Positions 40,886-49,222 of a stretch of 64,000 bases of DNA are shown piece by piece. This stretch comes from Peptoniphilaceae bacterium (GTDB taxonomy: Bacteria; Bacillota; Clostridia; Tissierellales; Peptoniphilaceae). Under the pieces are notes generated by a model. The model was not told the origin of the DNA. It ran no database searches and worked only from the letters and a program-made list of their open reading frames with translations. The translations under genes were made by a program, and so were the position numbers. Within the stretch, counting starts at the first letter, position 1; each line of letters starts with the position of its first letter. Location of the stretch: the NCBI GenBank assembly GCA_028726605.1, contig JAQYPV010000003.1, positions 43,903 through 107,902 on the forward strand, in the 5' to 3' direction.

Positions 40886-40940
40886 TGATATAATACTGTC
40901 GATTTGTTATCGAACAAATGCAATACGGTCAATCTTGACC
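40886..40940 (+). promoter_or_regulatory. rnf operon promoter region with two palindromes
   Basis: Extended -10 TGATATAAT (40886-40894). Downstream, ATTTGTT-ATCG-AACAAAT (40902-40919) is a perfect 7-4-7 palindrome at the expected start of transcription, and GGTCAA-TC-TTGACC (40927-40940) is a second perfect palindrome before the ribosome binding site. The first has the architecture, though not the exact sequence, of Rex operators (TTGTTAA-N4-TTAACAA); redox control is a guess. Confidence 0.55.
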
Positions 40941-40958
40941 GCTGGAGAGGAGAATGTG

Positions 40959-42281
40959 ATGGAACTAAGAAATCTGACGTTCCACGGAGGGATTCATCCG
41001 GATTATATGAAGGAGCTCTCCAACGGAACGGAGATTCAGGTCATGCCGGCGCCTGATGAGGTGATTATCCCCATGTCACAGCACATCGGCGCCATGGCAA
41101 AGCCTCTGGTCAAAAAAGGCGATCACGTCCTCATGGGACAGAAGATCGCCGAAGCGCAGGGACCTGTCTCCATGAACGCTCATTCGAGTGTGTCCGGGGA
41201 AGTGACGGCGCTCATCGAACGGCGCGGCGCGAACGGCAAGTTGGAACCGGCCATCGTCATTCAAAACGACCACCTGGACACGCCGGGTTACGAGAAAGTC
41301 GATCGTCGGGCAAGCGAGATGACGGTCGAAGAGATGTTGTCTTACATACGAGAAGCCGGCATTGTCGGCATGGGTGGCGCGGGCTTCCCGACGGCCGTCA
41401 AAATGCAGCCGCCGAAGGGCATGAGCGTCGACACGGTCATCTTGAACGGCGCCGAGTGCGAGCCGTATCTGACGGCGGACGACCTCATGATGCAGACCAC
41501 ACCGAAGCGCGTGGCGGAAGGCCTCGGCATCCTGATGAAGGTGACCGGCGCCACCAAAGGCTATGTCGCCATCGAGGACAACAAGCCCAAGGCCATCGCC
41601 GCCATGGAGAAAGCGATTGCGGATGTGACGGGTGCGGCCGTGGCCACGATGAAGACCAAGTATCCCCAGGGCGATGAAAAGCGCATCGTCTACGCCATCA
41701 CCGGTCAGAAGGTCAAGGCCGGCGCTCTGCCCGCGAGTGTGGGGTGCGTCGTCTCCAACGTCTCGACCGCAGCAGCTGTGTCCGACGCCGTCTACGATGG
41801 CAAGCCGCTCATCGAGCGCGTGGTGACCGTCACAGGTCACGCGGTGAAACAGCCGATGAACGTCCTGACGCGCATCGGAACGTCCATCCACGACCTCGTC
41901 GCCTTCACGGGCGGCTATTCCGAACAGCCGGGCAAGATCATCACGGGTGGTCCGATGATGGGCGTGGCGCGTTACGATGACTCCGTGCCGCTGGACAAGC
42001 GCAACAACGGCGTGCTGGTTTTGACGCAGGAAGAAGCGAAACCCCAGGAGATCCAGCCGTGCATCCGCTGCGGACGCTGCGTTGACGTCTGCCCGACGCA
42101 CCTCGAGCCGCTCATGATTGCGAACAACGCGCGCGTGGACAACTGGGAGGCCGTGTCTCTCTTCCACGCGGATCACTGCGTAGAGTGCGGGTCTTGCGCC
42201 TATGCGTGCCCGTCCCATCGGCCGCTGCTCGAATGGATTCGCTTGAGCAAAGCCCAGCTGAAGCAGATGAATACAAAGTAG
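40959..42281 (+). CDS. rnfC: Rnf complex subunit RnfC
   Basis: 440-residue peripheral subunit that binds NAD(H) and FMN and carries two [4Fe-4S] clusters (CIRCGRCVDVCP and CVECGSCAYACP near the C terminus). GIVGMGGAGFPTAVK is the flavin/NAD domain signature shared with NuoF. The ATG at 40959 follows GAGAGGAG; the open frame further upstream crosses the tRNA. First gene of rnfCDGEAB, which couples electron flow from reduced ferredoxin to NAD+ to export of Na+ or H+. Confidence 0.96.
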   Translation: MELRNLTFHGGIHPDYMKELSNGTEIQVMPAPDEVIIPMSQHIGAMAKPLVKKGDHVLMGQKIAEAQGPVSMNAHSSVSGEVTALIERRGANGKLEPAIVIQNDHLDTPGYEKVDRRASEMTVEEMLSYIREAGIVGMGGAGFPTAVKMQPPKGMSVDTVILNGAECEPYLTADDLMMQTTPKRVAEGLGILMKVTGATKGYVAIEDNKPKAIAAMEKAIADVTGAAVATMKTKYPQGDEKRIVYAITGQKVKAGALPASVGCVVSNVSTAAAVSDAVYDGKPLIERVVTVTGHAVKQPMNVLTRIGTSIHDLVAFTGGYSEQPGKIITGGPMMGVARYDDSVPLDKRNNGVLVLTQEEAKPQEIQPCIRCGRCVDVCPTHLEPLMIANNARVDNWEAVSLFHADHCVECGSCAYACPSHRPLLEWIRLSKAQLKQMNTK

Positions 42282-42293
42282 AAAGGTGGACCC

Positions 42294-43283
42294 ATGAATT
42301 CCAATTCTTCAATTCAGGCGGAAGAGCGCCTGCTGAGGGTTTCTCCTTCGCCGCACATTCACACGCCGGTGACGATGAATCGCATCATGTGCGATGTCGT
42401 CATTGCCTTACTCCCGGCCGTGGCGGCAGCGGGTATTATCTTCGGCCTTCGCGCTCTCTTGCTCATCGCCGTGACGGTTCTGGCCGCCGTGCTGGCCGAA
42501 GCGGCAGTACAAAAAATCCGCAAGCAACCGGTGACGACGAACGACTTCACCGCTATCATCACGGGCATCCTGTTGGCGTTTAACCTTCCGGCGACGTTCC
42601 CGCTGTGGAAAGCGGCTTTGGCGGCGGTGTTCGCCATCGTCGTGGCCAAGCAATTATTCGGCGGCCTCGGGCGCAACTTCATCAACCCGGCTCTCGCTGG
42701 ACGCGCCTTTTTGATGGCGTCCTGGCCGGGGGATCTCAGCAAATTGCCCTGGCCGTTCGGCGTCATGCCCGCCGAAACGTCGGGGGCAGCAGACGTCATC
42801 TCTGCGGCCACGCCTCTTTCTGGTGGCCCGGTGCCATCGCTCTTTGACATGTTCATCGGCAACATGCCGGGCATGCTGGGTGAAGTGAGCGCCTTGGCGC
42901 TGCTCATCGGGGCGGCCTTCTTGCTCTGGCGCGGCGTCATCTCGCTGCGCATCCCATTGGGGATGATCCTCTCCTTTGTCGTCTTCACGTCGATCTTCGG
43001 CTTGGCGGAAGGCAACTTCGACCCGACGACGCTTCCGCAGCAGGTGTTGAGCGGCGGATTGATCTTGGGCGCCTTCTTCATGGCGACAGATTACTCCACC
43101 TCGCCGATGTCCAACAAAGGGCAGTACATCTATGCCATCGGCGCCGGCCTCTTGACGGCCCTCATTCGCCACTTCGGCGGCATGCCGGAAGGCGTTTCGT
43201 ACTCCATCTTACTTATGAACGTCGCGACGCCGCTGATCGACAAGTACGTCGTCAACAAACCGTTTGGAGGTGAAACGCGATGA
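42294..43283 (+). CDS. rnfD: Rnf complex subunit RnfD
   Basis: 329-residue membrane subunit with about nine or ten helices. After an N-terminal VSPSPHIHTP segment typical of RnfD/NqrB come GLGRNFINPALAGRAFL and the flavinylation site SAATPLSGG, whose Thr carries covalent FMN. Overlaps rnfG by four bases. FMN attachment needs ApbE, which is not in this window. Confidence 0.96.
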   Translation: MNSNSSIQAEERLLRVSPSPHIHTPVTMNRIMCDVVIALLPAVAAAGIIFGLRALLLIAVTVLAAVLAEAAVQKIRKQPVTTNDFTAIITGILLAFNLPATFPLWKAALAAVFAIVVAKQLFGGLGRNFINPALAGRAFLMASWPGDLSKLPWPFGVMPAETSGAADVISAATPLSGGPVPSLFDMFIGNMPGMLGEVSALALLIGAAFLLWRGVISLRIPLGMILSFVVFTSIFGLAEGNFDPTTLPQQVLSGGLILGAFFMATDYSTSPMSNKGQYIYAIGAGLLTALIRHFGGMPEGVSYSILLMNVATPLIDKYVVNKPFGGETR

Positions 43284-44272
43284 AAAAGTCTCTGATTTTA
43301 GCGTTGAAACTCTTTGCCATCTGCTTCGTTTCGACGATCGTACTCGCTCTGACCAATCAGGCCACGGCGCCGGTCATCGCCGAGGCGCAAAAGCAAAAAG
43401 AGATCGCCGCCTTTAGCGCGGTCTTCCCGGAACTCGAAGAAGTGCGCCCGGTCGAAGACACGAGCGTCTTGAACGACAACATCACGGCGGTGAACGAGGC
43501 CGTTGTGGGCGGTGAGACCGCCGGTTACCTCTACTCCGTGGTTTCGCCCAGCGGATATGACGGGCCGATCACGTTCGTCGTGGGCGCCACGCTGGACGGC
43601 ACGGTGACGGGTCTGTCCGTCATCAATCAGACCGAGACCAAAGGCTTCGGCGCGGCGGTGGCGGATCCTCCGTATGCGGAAGGCATGAAAGGCGTGATGC
43701 TCACCGGTTCATTGAAGGCCGAAGGCGAAGAGGCTGGTGAAGGCACCATGCCGGCCATCACGGGAGCAACCCGTACCTCCACGGCCATGGAGCGCGCCAT
43801 GAACATGGTGGTGGAAGCCCAAGCGAAACTTACGGGGACTGAAGTGGATACGTCCACGCCCATGACGGAAGTGACGGACGAGCAGCTTCAAGCGGCCTAT
43901 CCCAATGCGACGTTCGAGCCGTTGGACGGTGCTCCGGTGGACGAACGCGTGCGCGCAGTTTACGAAGCGACGGTGGACGGCGCTGTGGCCGGTCACGTCT
44001 TCCATGTGACGGAGCCGGAAGGCTTCCTCGGGTCCATCGAGTTCTTAATCGGCGTGGACAACGACGGCACGATTGCCGGTTTCAACATGATTCAGCAAGG
44101 CGAATCGCCGGAGTACGGTGGCGTCATCGCCAAGCCGGAATACGCCGAAGCCATGGTGGGCATGGCCTTGGCGGACAAACCGGGCGCCATCACCGGCGCG
44201 ACGTTTACGACCGAAGGGATGAATAAAGCGCTTTCTGCCGTACTTGCCGTACAGGAAAAGCTTGGAAAGTAG
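43280..44272 (+). CDS. rnfG: Rnf complex subunit RnfG with two FMN-binding domains
   Basis: 330 residues, against about 190-210 for usual RnfG. One N-terminal membrane anchor (6-25) holds two extracytoplasmic FMN_bind domains: residues about 60-185 with TGATRTS (161-167) and about 205-330 with TGATFTT (305-311). Both keep the SGAT-x-T type motif whose last Thr takes FMN, so two covalent flavins are possible. A linker rich in Thr and acidic residues joins them. Looks like an internal duplication; position in the operon supports RnfG. Confidence 0.92.
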   Translation: MKKSLILALKLFAICFVSTIVLALTNQATAPVIAEAQKQKEIAAFSAVFPELEEVRPVEDTSVLNDNITAVNEAVVGGETAGYLYSVVSPSGYDGPITFVVGATLDGTVTGLSVINQTETKGFGAAVADPPYAEGMKGVMLTGSLKAEGEEAGEGTMPAITGATRTSTAMERAMNMVVEAQAKLTGTEVDTSTPMTEVTDEQLQAAYPNATFEPLDGAPVDERVRAVYEATVDGAVAGHVFHVTEPEGFLGSIEFLIGVDNDGTIAGFNMIQQGESPEYGGVIAKPEYAEAMVGMALADKPGAITGATFTTEGMNKALSAVLAVQEKLGK

Positions 44273-44279
44273 GGGGCAC

Positions 44280-44918
44280 ATGCAACGATTCAAACACTTT
44301 TTATTCGATGAAAATCCGGTGCTGGTGCAGCTGATCGGCTTCTGTTCCGTGTTGGCCGTCTCCTCGTCAGTGACGGGCGCGATCGGGATGGCGCTGTCGT
44401 TTTCGGCCGTGCTTATCATGTCCAATGTCTTCATCTCGTTGCTTCGCAAGTTCATCCCCGATGAAATCCGCATTCCGGCCTTCATCGTGGTGATCGCGAG
44501 CTTTGTGACGATCTTACAGATGGTTCTGCAGGCGTACTTTCCGGCGATCTACGACGCGCTGGGAATCTTCCTGCCGCTCATCGTCGTGAACTGCATCATC
44601 CTCGGCCGCGCCGAGGCCTACGCCTCCAAACACGGCGTCTTCGATTCCTTCCTGGACGGCGTGGCCAACGGCTTGGGCTACGGCTTCGTCATCACCGTTG
44701 TGGCGGTGATCCGTGAGCTCCTGGGCAACGGCACCATTCTGGGCGCGCGCATCATTCCGGAAGAGTGGGTCATTCCATTCCTGCAACGTCCGGCCTCGTC
44801 GTTCATGCTCCTGGGCATCTTCGTCATGGTCATCAACATGATGACGACGCGTCAGAAGGCGCGCGAGGCGGAGACGCCCGCCGTGTCCGATGCGACGCAA
44901 CCCGTTGAAGCGGAATAG
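44280..44918 (+). CDS. rnfE: Rnf complex subunit RnfE
   Basis: 212-residue membrane subunit with six helices, homologous to RnfA/NqrD. Contains ENPVLVQLIGFC and LPLIVVNCIILGRAEA; the conserved Cys residues of the symmetric RnfA/RnfE pair (GFC and VNC), which hold an intramembrane iron-sulfur centre, are present. The ATG at 44280 follows TAGGGGG. A hydrophilic C-terminal tail of about 20 residues is extra. Confidence 0.95.
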   Translation: MQRFKHFLFDENPVLVQLIGFCSVLAVSSSVTGAIGMALSFSAVLIMSNVFISLLRKFIPDEIRIPAFIVVIASFVTILQMVLQAYFPAIYDALGIFLPLIVVNCIILGRAEAYASKHGVFDSFLDGVANGLGYGFVITVVAVIRELLGNGTILGARIIPEEWVIPFLQRPASSFMLLGIFVMVINMMTTRQKAREAETPAVSDATQPVEAE

Positions 44919-44926
44919 GGGGTATC

Positions 44927-45502
44927 ATGGAATTCATTCGCATCCTCTTTGTGACGATTTTCGTCAACAACTACGTGTTGGCGCAGTTCCTCGGCATCTG
45001 CCCGTCCGCGGGCATCACGACGAAGGTGGAGACGGCGCTCGGCATGGGCGCGGCGGTCACGTTCGTCATCGTGCTCGCCTCGGCTGCCACGTGGCTGCTC
45101 GATTATTACATCTTACAACCCAACCTCGTGTTCCTGCGCACGGTCGCGTTCATCCTGGTGATTGCGACGCTCGTGCAGGTCGTGGAGATGTTCCTCAAGA
45201 AATCGGCGCCGGGGCTCTATAACGCCTTGGGCATTTACCTGCCGCTCATCACGACCAACTGCATCGTGTTGGGCGTGGCGCTGCTGAACATTCAGAGCGA
45301 GTACACGCTCTTGAACTCCATCGCCAGTGGCTTGGGCGCGTCGCTCGGCTTCATGCTGGCCATCGTGCTCCTGGCCGCCATTCGCGAGCGCATCGCGAGC
45401 GCAGAGAACATCCCCGCGAGCTTTCGTGGCGTCCCGGCGGCACTCGTGACGCTCGGCCTCATGTCGATGGCGTTCAGCGGCTTTGCCGGCATGTTTCAGT
45501 AA
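44927..45502 (+). CDS. rnfA: Rnf complex subunit RnfA
   Basis: 191 residues, six helices, with NNYVLAQFLGICPSAG at the start and PLITTNCIVLG; both conserved Cys are there. It packs against RnfE with inverted topology. GGGGGT precedes the ATG, eight bases after rnfE. Confidence 0.96.
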   Translation: MEFIRILFVTIFVNNYVLAQFLGICPSAGITTKVETALGMGAAVTFVIVLASAATWLLDYYILQPNLVFLRTVAFILVIATLVQVVEMFLKKSAPGLYNALGIYLPLITTNCIVLGVALLNIQSEYTLLNSIASGLGASLGFMLAIVLLAAIRERIASAENIPASFRGVPAALVTLGLMSMAFSGFAGMFQ

Positions 45503-45517
45503 CCGAAAGGAGAAGCA

Positions 45518-46378
45518 ATGTCACCAGAGATTCTTACACCAGTTGCGGTCATGTCGGTGATGGGCGCAGCCCTGGCTTTTCTGCTCGGCGTGGTCAGCAA
45601 ACTCACGTACATTGAAGTCGATCCCAGAGAGCAGGCCGTGCGCGAGGCGCTTCCCGGCGTCAACTGCGGCGCCTGCGGCTACCCCGGTTGTGACGGCTGC
45701 GCGGCGGCCATCGTGAAAGGCGAAGCCTCGGTGAACGCTTGCGTCGTGGGCGGTTCAAGCGTGGCGGCCACGGTCGCCTCCATCATGGGCGAAGAGGCGG
45801 GCAGTGCGCAGCGCTATGTCGCCTGCGTCAAGTGCCAGGGAAGTTACGATCACGATGCGCTCTTGTACGAGTACAACGGCGTGAGCGATTGCCGCATGAT
45901 GCAGACCATGCACGGGGGCTGTCGCGCGTGCGCCCACGGCTGTCTCGGCTGCGGCACCTGCGAAAAAGTCTGCGAATTCGACGCCATCCACATCGTAAAC
46001 GGCGTGGCTGTGGTGAACGAAGAAAAGTGCGTCCAGTGCATGAAGTGCATTGAGATCTGCCCGAAGCACATCATCGAACTCGCGCCGTATCACGCGGTGG
46101 CCCAAGTGCGCTGCTCGAATCCGGAATTCGGTAAAGCCGTCTCGTCGGCGTGCTCCATCGGCTGCATCGGCTGCGGCATCTGCACGAAGATGGCGCCGGA
46201 AGAATTCCACATGGAAGGCAAGCTCGCGCGTCCCACATACCACGATGGCTTCGACGTCGAAAAGGCGACGTTGGCGGCAGGGAAGTGCCCGGGCAAGTGC
46301 ATCACTGTCAACGCCGATGGCGACGTCCATGCGAAGGCTAAGGACGACGCGAAGGAAACGGAGACCGTCGGAGCGTAA
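45518..46378 (+). CDS. rnfB: Rnf complex subunit RnfB (ferredoxin-type)
   Basis: 286 residues: N-terminal membrane helix, then NCGACGYPGCDGC, the RnfB cluster motif, and two ferredoxin-like [4Fe-4S] motifs (CLGCGTCEKVC, CVQCMKCIEICP). More cysteines follow (CSIGCIGCGIC and CPGKC), suggesting an additional cluster as in clostridial RnfB. It accepts electrons from ferredoxin. AAAGGAG precedes the ATG. Last gene of the rnf set. Confidence 0.96.
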   Translation: MSPEILTPVAVMSVMGAALAFLLGVVSKLTYIEVDPREQAVREALPGVNCGACGYPGCDGCAAAIVKGEASVNACVVGGSSVAATVASIMGEEAGSAQRYVACVKCQGSYDHDALLYEYNGVSDCRMMQTMHGGCRACAHGCLGCGTCEKVCEFDAIHIVNGVAVVNEEKCVQCMKCIEICPKHIIELAPYHAVAQVRCSNPEFGKAVSSACSIGCIGCGICTKMAPEEFHMEGKLARPTYHDGFDVEKATLAAGKCPGKCITVNADGDVHAKAKDDAKETETVGA

Positions 46379-46412
46379 GTCGCGACAGAAGCGATATCCT
46401 CAAGGAGGGATT

Positions 46413-47651
46413 ATGGAAGCCAGACACCATCAGGTGCCAACCGACGAGAAGGCGCTCTTGGAAGAACTCTCGAGCGCGTTTCGCGCCCACTTTGGCGAGA
46501 AGGCGGCGCGGCTCTTTTTTGCTCCCAGCCGCATCAACATCATTGGCGAGCATATCGACTACAACGGTGGCAACGTGTTTCCCTGTGCGCTGACGATCGG
46601 CACGTATGCGCTGGCGGCGCCCAATGAGGAAAACGCGCTACGACTGTACTCTCTGAATCTCGATGCCGAGAATACGGCGACGCTGCCTCTGAATGAGGAA
46701 AAGGCGCCGGACGACTGGACGGGATACGTGTTGGGTGTCTTTCACGCGCTGGAGCAGAAGGGCTTGAAACCCGTCGGGCTCGACATCGCCGTGGCGGGCA
46801 ACATCCCGAACGGCTCGGGACTCAGTTCTTCGGCGAGCCTGGAGCTCTTGTGCGGCGTCATCGCCGAAGCCCTCTTTGAGAAGACGACGGACGAGACCCT
46901 GACGCGCCTGGACCTCGTGGAGGCGGGCGTATGGTGTGAAAACGAGTACCTCGGCGTGCACACCGGCATCATGGATCAATACGTCATCGGCTTCGGAAAA
47001 GCGGGTCATGCGATGCGCCTGGATACGGCGGCCAAGCAGCACGAATACGTGCCCTTGGAATTGGAAGCCAAAGGCGCGTGCATTCTGGTGCTCAACACCA
47101 ACAAACGCCGGGAACTCAAGGATTCCAAGTACAACGAGCGCCGCGCAGAATGTGCGACGGCCCTGAAGGAACTCAACCGCCTGTTGCGAGAAAAGGGCGA
47201 AGCGCCCCGGGAGTTCCTCTGCGATTTCTCTGAAGACGAGCTGAATTGGCTCGACGGCTTGGATCCTGTGATTGCCAAGCGCGCGCGTCACGTCATCACG
47301 GAGAATGCGCGCGTCCAAGCCATGATCGACGCGTTCGCGGACAGCCGTCTGGAGGACGCGGGCCAGATCTTGAACGACGGGCATCGCTCCCTGCGCGATG
47401 ACTACGAGGTGACGGGGCCACACTTGGACGCCATCGTCGAAGCGGCCCAGAGCGCCGAGGGGTGCTACGGGGCGCGGATGACTGGCGCCGGGTTTGGCGG
47501 CTGCGCCATTGCGCTCGTCCGTCAGGACGCCGTGGACGCGGTCATTGCGCACATCAAAAAAATCTACGCAGAAAAGACGGATCGGACGGCAGAATGTCTG
47601 ATCTCGCTTGCGGGAGATGGGGCCGGCGAGCGCGTCGTCGCGGCGAACTGA
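46413..47651 (+). CDS. galK: Galactokinase
   Basis: 412-residue GHMP kinase phosphorylating galactose at C1 (Leloir pathway). Motif 1 SRINIIGEHIDYNGG (usual GRVNLIGEHTDY; Thr replaced by Ile), motif 2 IPNGSGLSSSASLE, motif 3 GARMTGAGFGGC. The catalytic base Asp is in the GIMDQY segment. AAGGAGGG sets the ATG; the frame continues upstream only as a shadow of rnfB. It lies 34 bases after rnfB and ends in a terminator, so it may be read with rnf. No galT or galE nearby. Confidence 0.93.
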   Translation: MEARHHQVPTDEKALLEELSSAFRAHFGEKAARLFFAPSRINIIGEHIDYNGGNVFPCALTIGTYALAAPNEENALRLYSLNLDAENTATLPLNEEKAPDDWTGYVLGVFHALEQKGLKPVGLDIAVAGNIPNGSGLSSSASLELLCGVIAEALFEKTTDETLTRLDLVEAGVWCENEYLGVHTGIMDQYVIGFGKAGHAMRLDTAAKQHEYVPLELEAKGACILVLNTNKRRELKDSKYNERRAECATALKELNRLLREKGEAPREFLCDFSEDELNWLDGLDPVIAKRARHVITENARVQAMIDAFADSRLEDAGQILNDGHRSLRDDYEVTGPHLDAIVEAAQSAEGCYGARMTGAGFGGCAIALVRQDAVDAVIAHIKKIYAEKTDRTAECLISLAGDGAGERVVAAN

Positions 47652-47660
47652 AGAGAAGAC

Positions 47661-47695
47661 AAAAAAAGGCCGTCGGGGAGAACCCTGACGGCCTT
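47661..47695 (-). terminator. Terminator of the minus-strand membrane protein gene
   Basis: A 13-base stem (47666-47678/47683-47695, one G-U pair) with a 4-base loop; on the minus strand it is followed by a run of seven T (complement of 47661-47667). Confidence 0.9.
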
Positions 47696-47696
47696 C

Positions 47697-47728
47697 AACC
47701 ATGAAGCCTTCGGTTTCATGGTTTTTTT
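47697..47728 (+). terminator. Terminator of galK (rnf operon)
   Basis: AACCATGAA (47697-47705) pairs with TTCATGGTT (47715-47723), extended by three pairs towards a TTC loop, and runs into T residues up to 47728. It lies back to back with the opposite-strand terminator. Confidence 0.9.
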
Positions 47729-47730
47729 AG

Positions 47731-47988
47731 TTAGTTGCGCCCTTTGATCATGTTCACGATGAACAGCAACAGGCACGAGCCGACGATGGCGACCAAAATG
47801 CTCGGAATGTTGAGGCCCCCGTCGGTCTGTGCGTTCAAAAGCACCGAAGCGAGCCATCCGCCGACGGCGGAACCGATGACGCCCACGACGATGTTGGCGA
47901 GAGCCCCCATCTGCTCGTCGGTCCCCATGATCTTACTGGCAATCCAACCGGACAATGCGCCCACGATGATCCAAATGATAAATCCCAT
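47731..47988 (-). CDS. GlsB/YeaQ/YmgE family small membrane protein
   Basis: 85 residues with three hydrophobic helices; opens MGFIIWIIVGALSGWIA and has the Gly-rich GVIGSAVGGWLAS segment of the transglycosylase-associated (YeaQ/GlsB) family. Such proteins are linked to envelope stress; the mechanism is unknown. GGAGAC on the minus strand precedes the ATG at 47988; longer frames upstream do not fit. Confidence 0.9.
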   Translation of the reverse strand: MGFIIWIIVGALSGWIASKIMGTDEQMGALANIVVGVIGSAVGGWLASVLLNAQTDGGLNIPSILVAIVGSCLLLFIVNMIKGRN

Positions 47989-48057
47989 AATTGTCTCCTT
48001 TAACATTTTTTCTTTTGTAAATAAACGGATACCAGAAGTTCGATATCCGACGATGAC

Positions 48058-48086
48058 AGTATGATTATTACCCACTCGGCTTTCAA
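48058..48086 (-). promoter_or_regulatory. Promoter candidate of the GlsB-like gene
   Basis: On the minus strand TTGAAA (48081-48086 complement) and CATACT (48058-48063 complement) are 17 bases apart, 70 bases before the ATG. Confidence 0.5.
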
Positions 48087-48218
48087 CATAAACACATGAT
48101 TTCGTCCTATACTTTAAACGTTTCAACGTGTTTCTTGGGGTTTGAACACGTCCCAATCCTCACGCGAGGCGCCCGATGGGCGCGCGCTATGATAAGATAG
48201 GGGAGGAAAGGTGGCTCT

Positions 48219-48620
48219 ATGCAATGGAAAGAACACACAACGCGCGCCGATCGCCTGCTTGTGGCCTTCTTGGCTGTGGCGAGTCTGGCGGCGCTCGCGT
48301 TTTTATTTTGGGTGGGACAGACGACCACGTCAAACGTGGATGTGAGCATTCAAGTGGACGGAAAAGAAATTGAACGCTATGCGCTGAGCGAACTGGAAGG
48401 GCAGTCCAAGACCTACAAGACGGTCTATGGGACAAACGTCCTGCGTGTGGAAAACGGTCAGGCGTTCATCTTGGAGGCGGATTGCCCGGACAAGCTCTGT
48501 ATTATGGAGGGAAAAATACAGCGCCCGGGCGAGATCTTGGTGTGCCTTCCTAATCGCTTCATGGTCGAATTGATCGCCCGTGATGCAAGCGAGCCGGAAG
48601 TGGACGTGTATCTGCAATAA
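48219..48620 (+). CDS. NusG domain II-containing membrane-anchored protein
   Basis: 133 residues: one N-terminal membrane helix (about 13-32) and a NusG_II-type beta domain with EADCPDKLCIMEG and ILVCLPNRF, the Cys-containing signature of PF07009. GGGGAGGAAAG precedes the ATG. In Bacillota this family usually lies with Gx transporter genes, as here, and often near Rnf or FMN-binding genes. It has no transcription role; function unknown. Inverted repeat ACGTGTT/AACACGT (48126-48151) lies upstream. Confidence 0.85.
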   Translation: MQWKEHTTRADRLLVAFLAVASLAALAFLFWVGQTTTSNVDVSIQVDGKEIERYALSELEGQSKTYKTVYGTNVLRVENGQAFILEADCPDKLCIMEGKIQRPGEILVCLPNRFMVELIARDASEPEVDVYLQ

Positions 48621-49222
48621 TGCGTACTCGTCGACTCGTCTTTCTGTCCGTTCTGACGGCCATCGCCCTCGTCATTTCCCTATTCGAACATGCGATGCCG
48701 CTTCCCATCGGCGTGCCGGGAGCCAAACTCGGCCTCTCTAATCTCGTCATTCTGGTCACCCTCGTGGTGTTCGGGGGACGGGACGGCATGATCGTGGCCA
48801 CGCTCAAGTCCGTACTGTTGCTCTTAGTCACCGGCTCGGTGACGGCCTTCTGGTACTCCGTCGTCGGCGCCATTTTGTCGTCGCTCGTTATGGCCATGGC
48901 CATTCGCTTTGCGGTGCCGCCTTTCAGTCTGATCGGCGCGAGCGAATGGGGCGCTCTGGCCCACAACGTCGGGCAGCTCATCGTGGCAAGTCTTGTGCTG
49001 CAAAATCGCGCCATCTTCGTGTACCTTCCGGTTTTGACGCTGGTCGGCCTGTTCACGGGGTACTTCGTGGGACTCAGCGCGAATTACTTGGCGCCCCATC
49101 TCATGAGGATTTCATCGTTTTCGACGAAAGGAGATTCCCATGACACAAACCGAGACCTTTACCCTGAAGGACATGCCTTCCAACGAACGGCCCATCGAGA
49201 AGATGATGCGGCTGGGCGCTGA
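48620..49222 (+). CDS. Gx transporter family protein (heptaprenyl diphosphate synthase component I-like)
   Basis: 200 residues; the first 165 form five or six helices with AMPLPIGVPGAKLGLSNLV, the signature of the Gx/HepT-like family that resembles ECF-transporter substrate components. The ATG overlaps the stop of the NusG-II gene by one base. The last 28 residues are hydrophilic and overlap radC by 83 bases in another frame, which is odd: homologues end near the last helix. Either a genuine overlap or a lost stop. Substrate not known. Confidence 0.82.
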   Translation: MRTRRLVFLSVLTAIALVISLFEHAMPLPIGVPGAKLGLSNLVILVTLVVFGGRDGMIVATLKSVLLLLVTGSVTAFWYSVVGAILSSLVMAMAIRFAVPPFSLIGASEWGALAHNVGQLIVASLVLQNRAIFVYLPVLTLVGLFTGYFVGLSANYLAPHLMRISSFSTKGDSHDTNRDLYPEGHAFQRTAHREDDAAGR

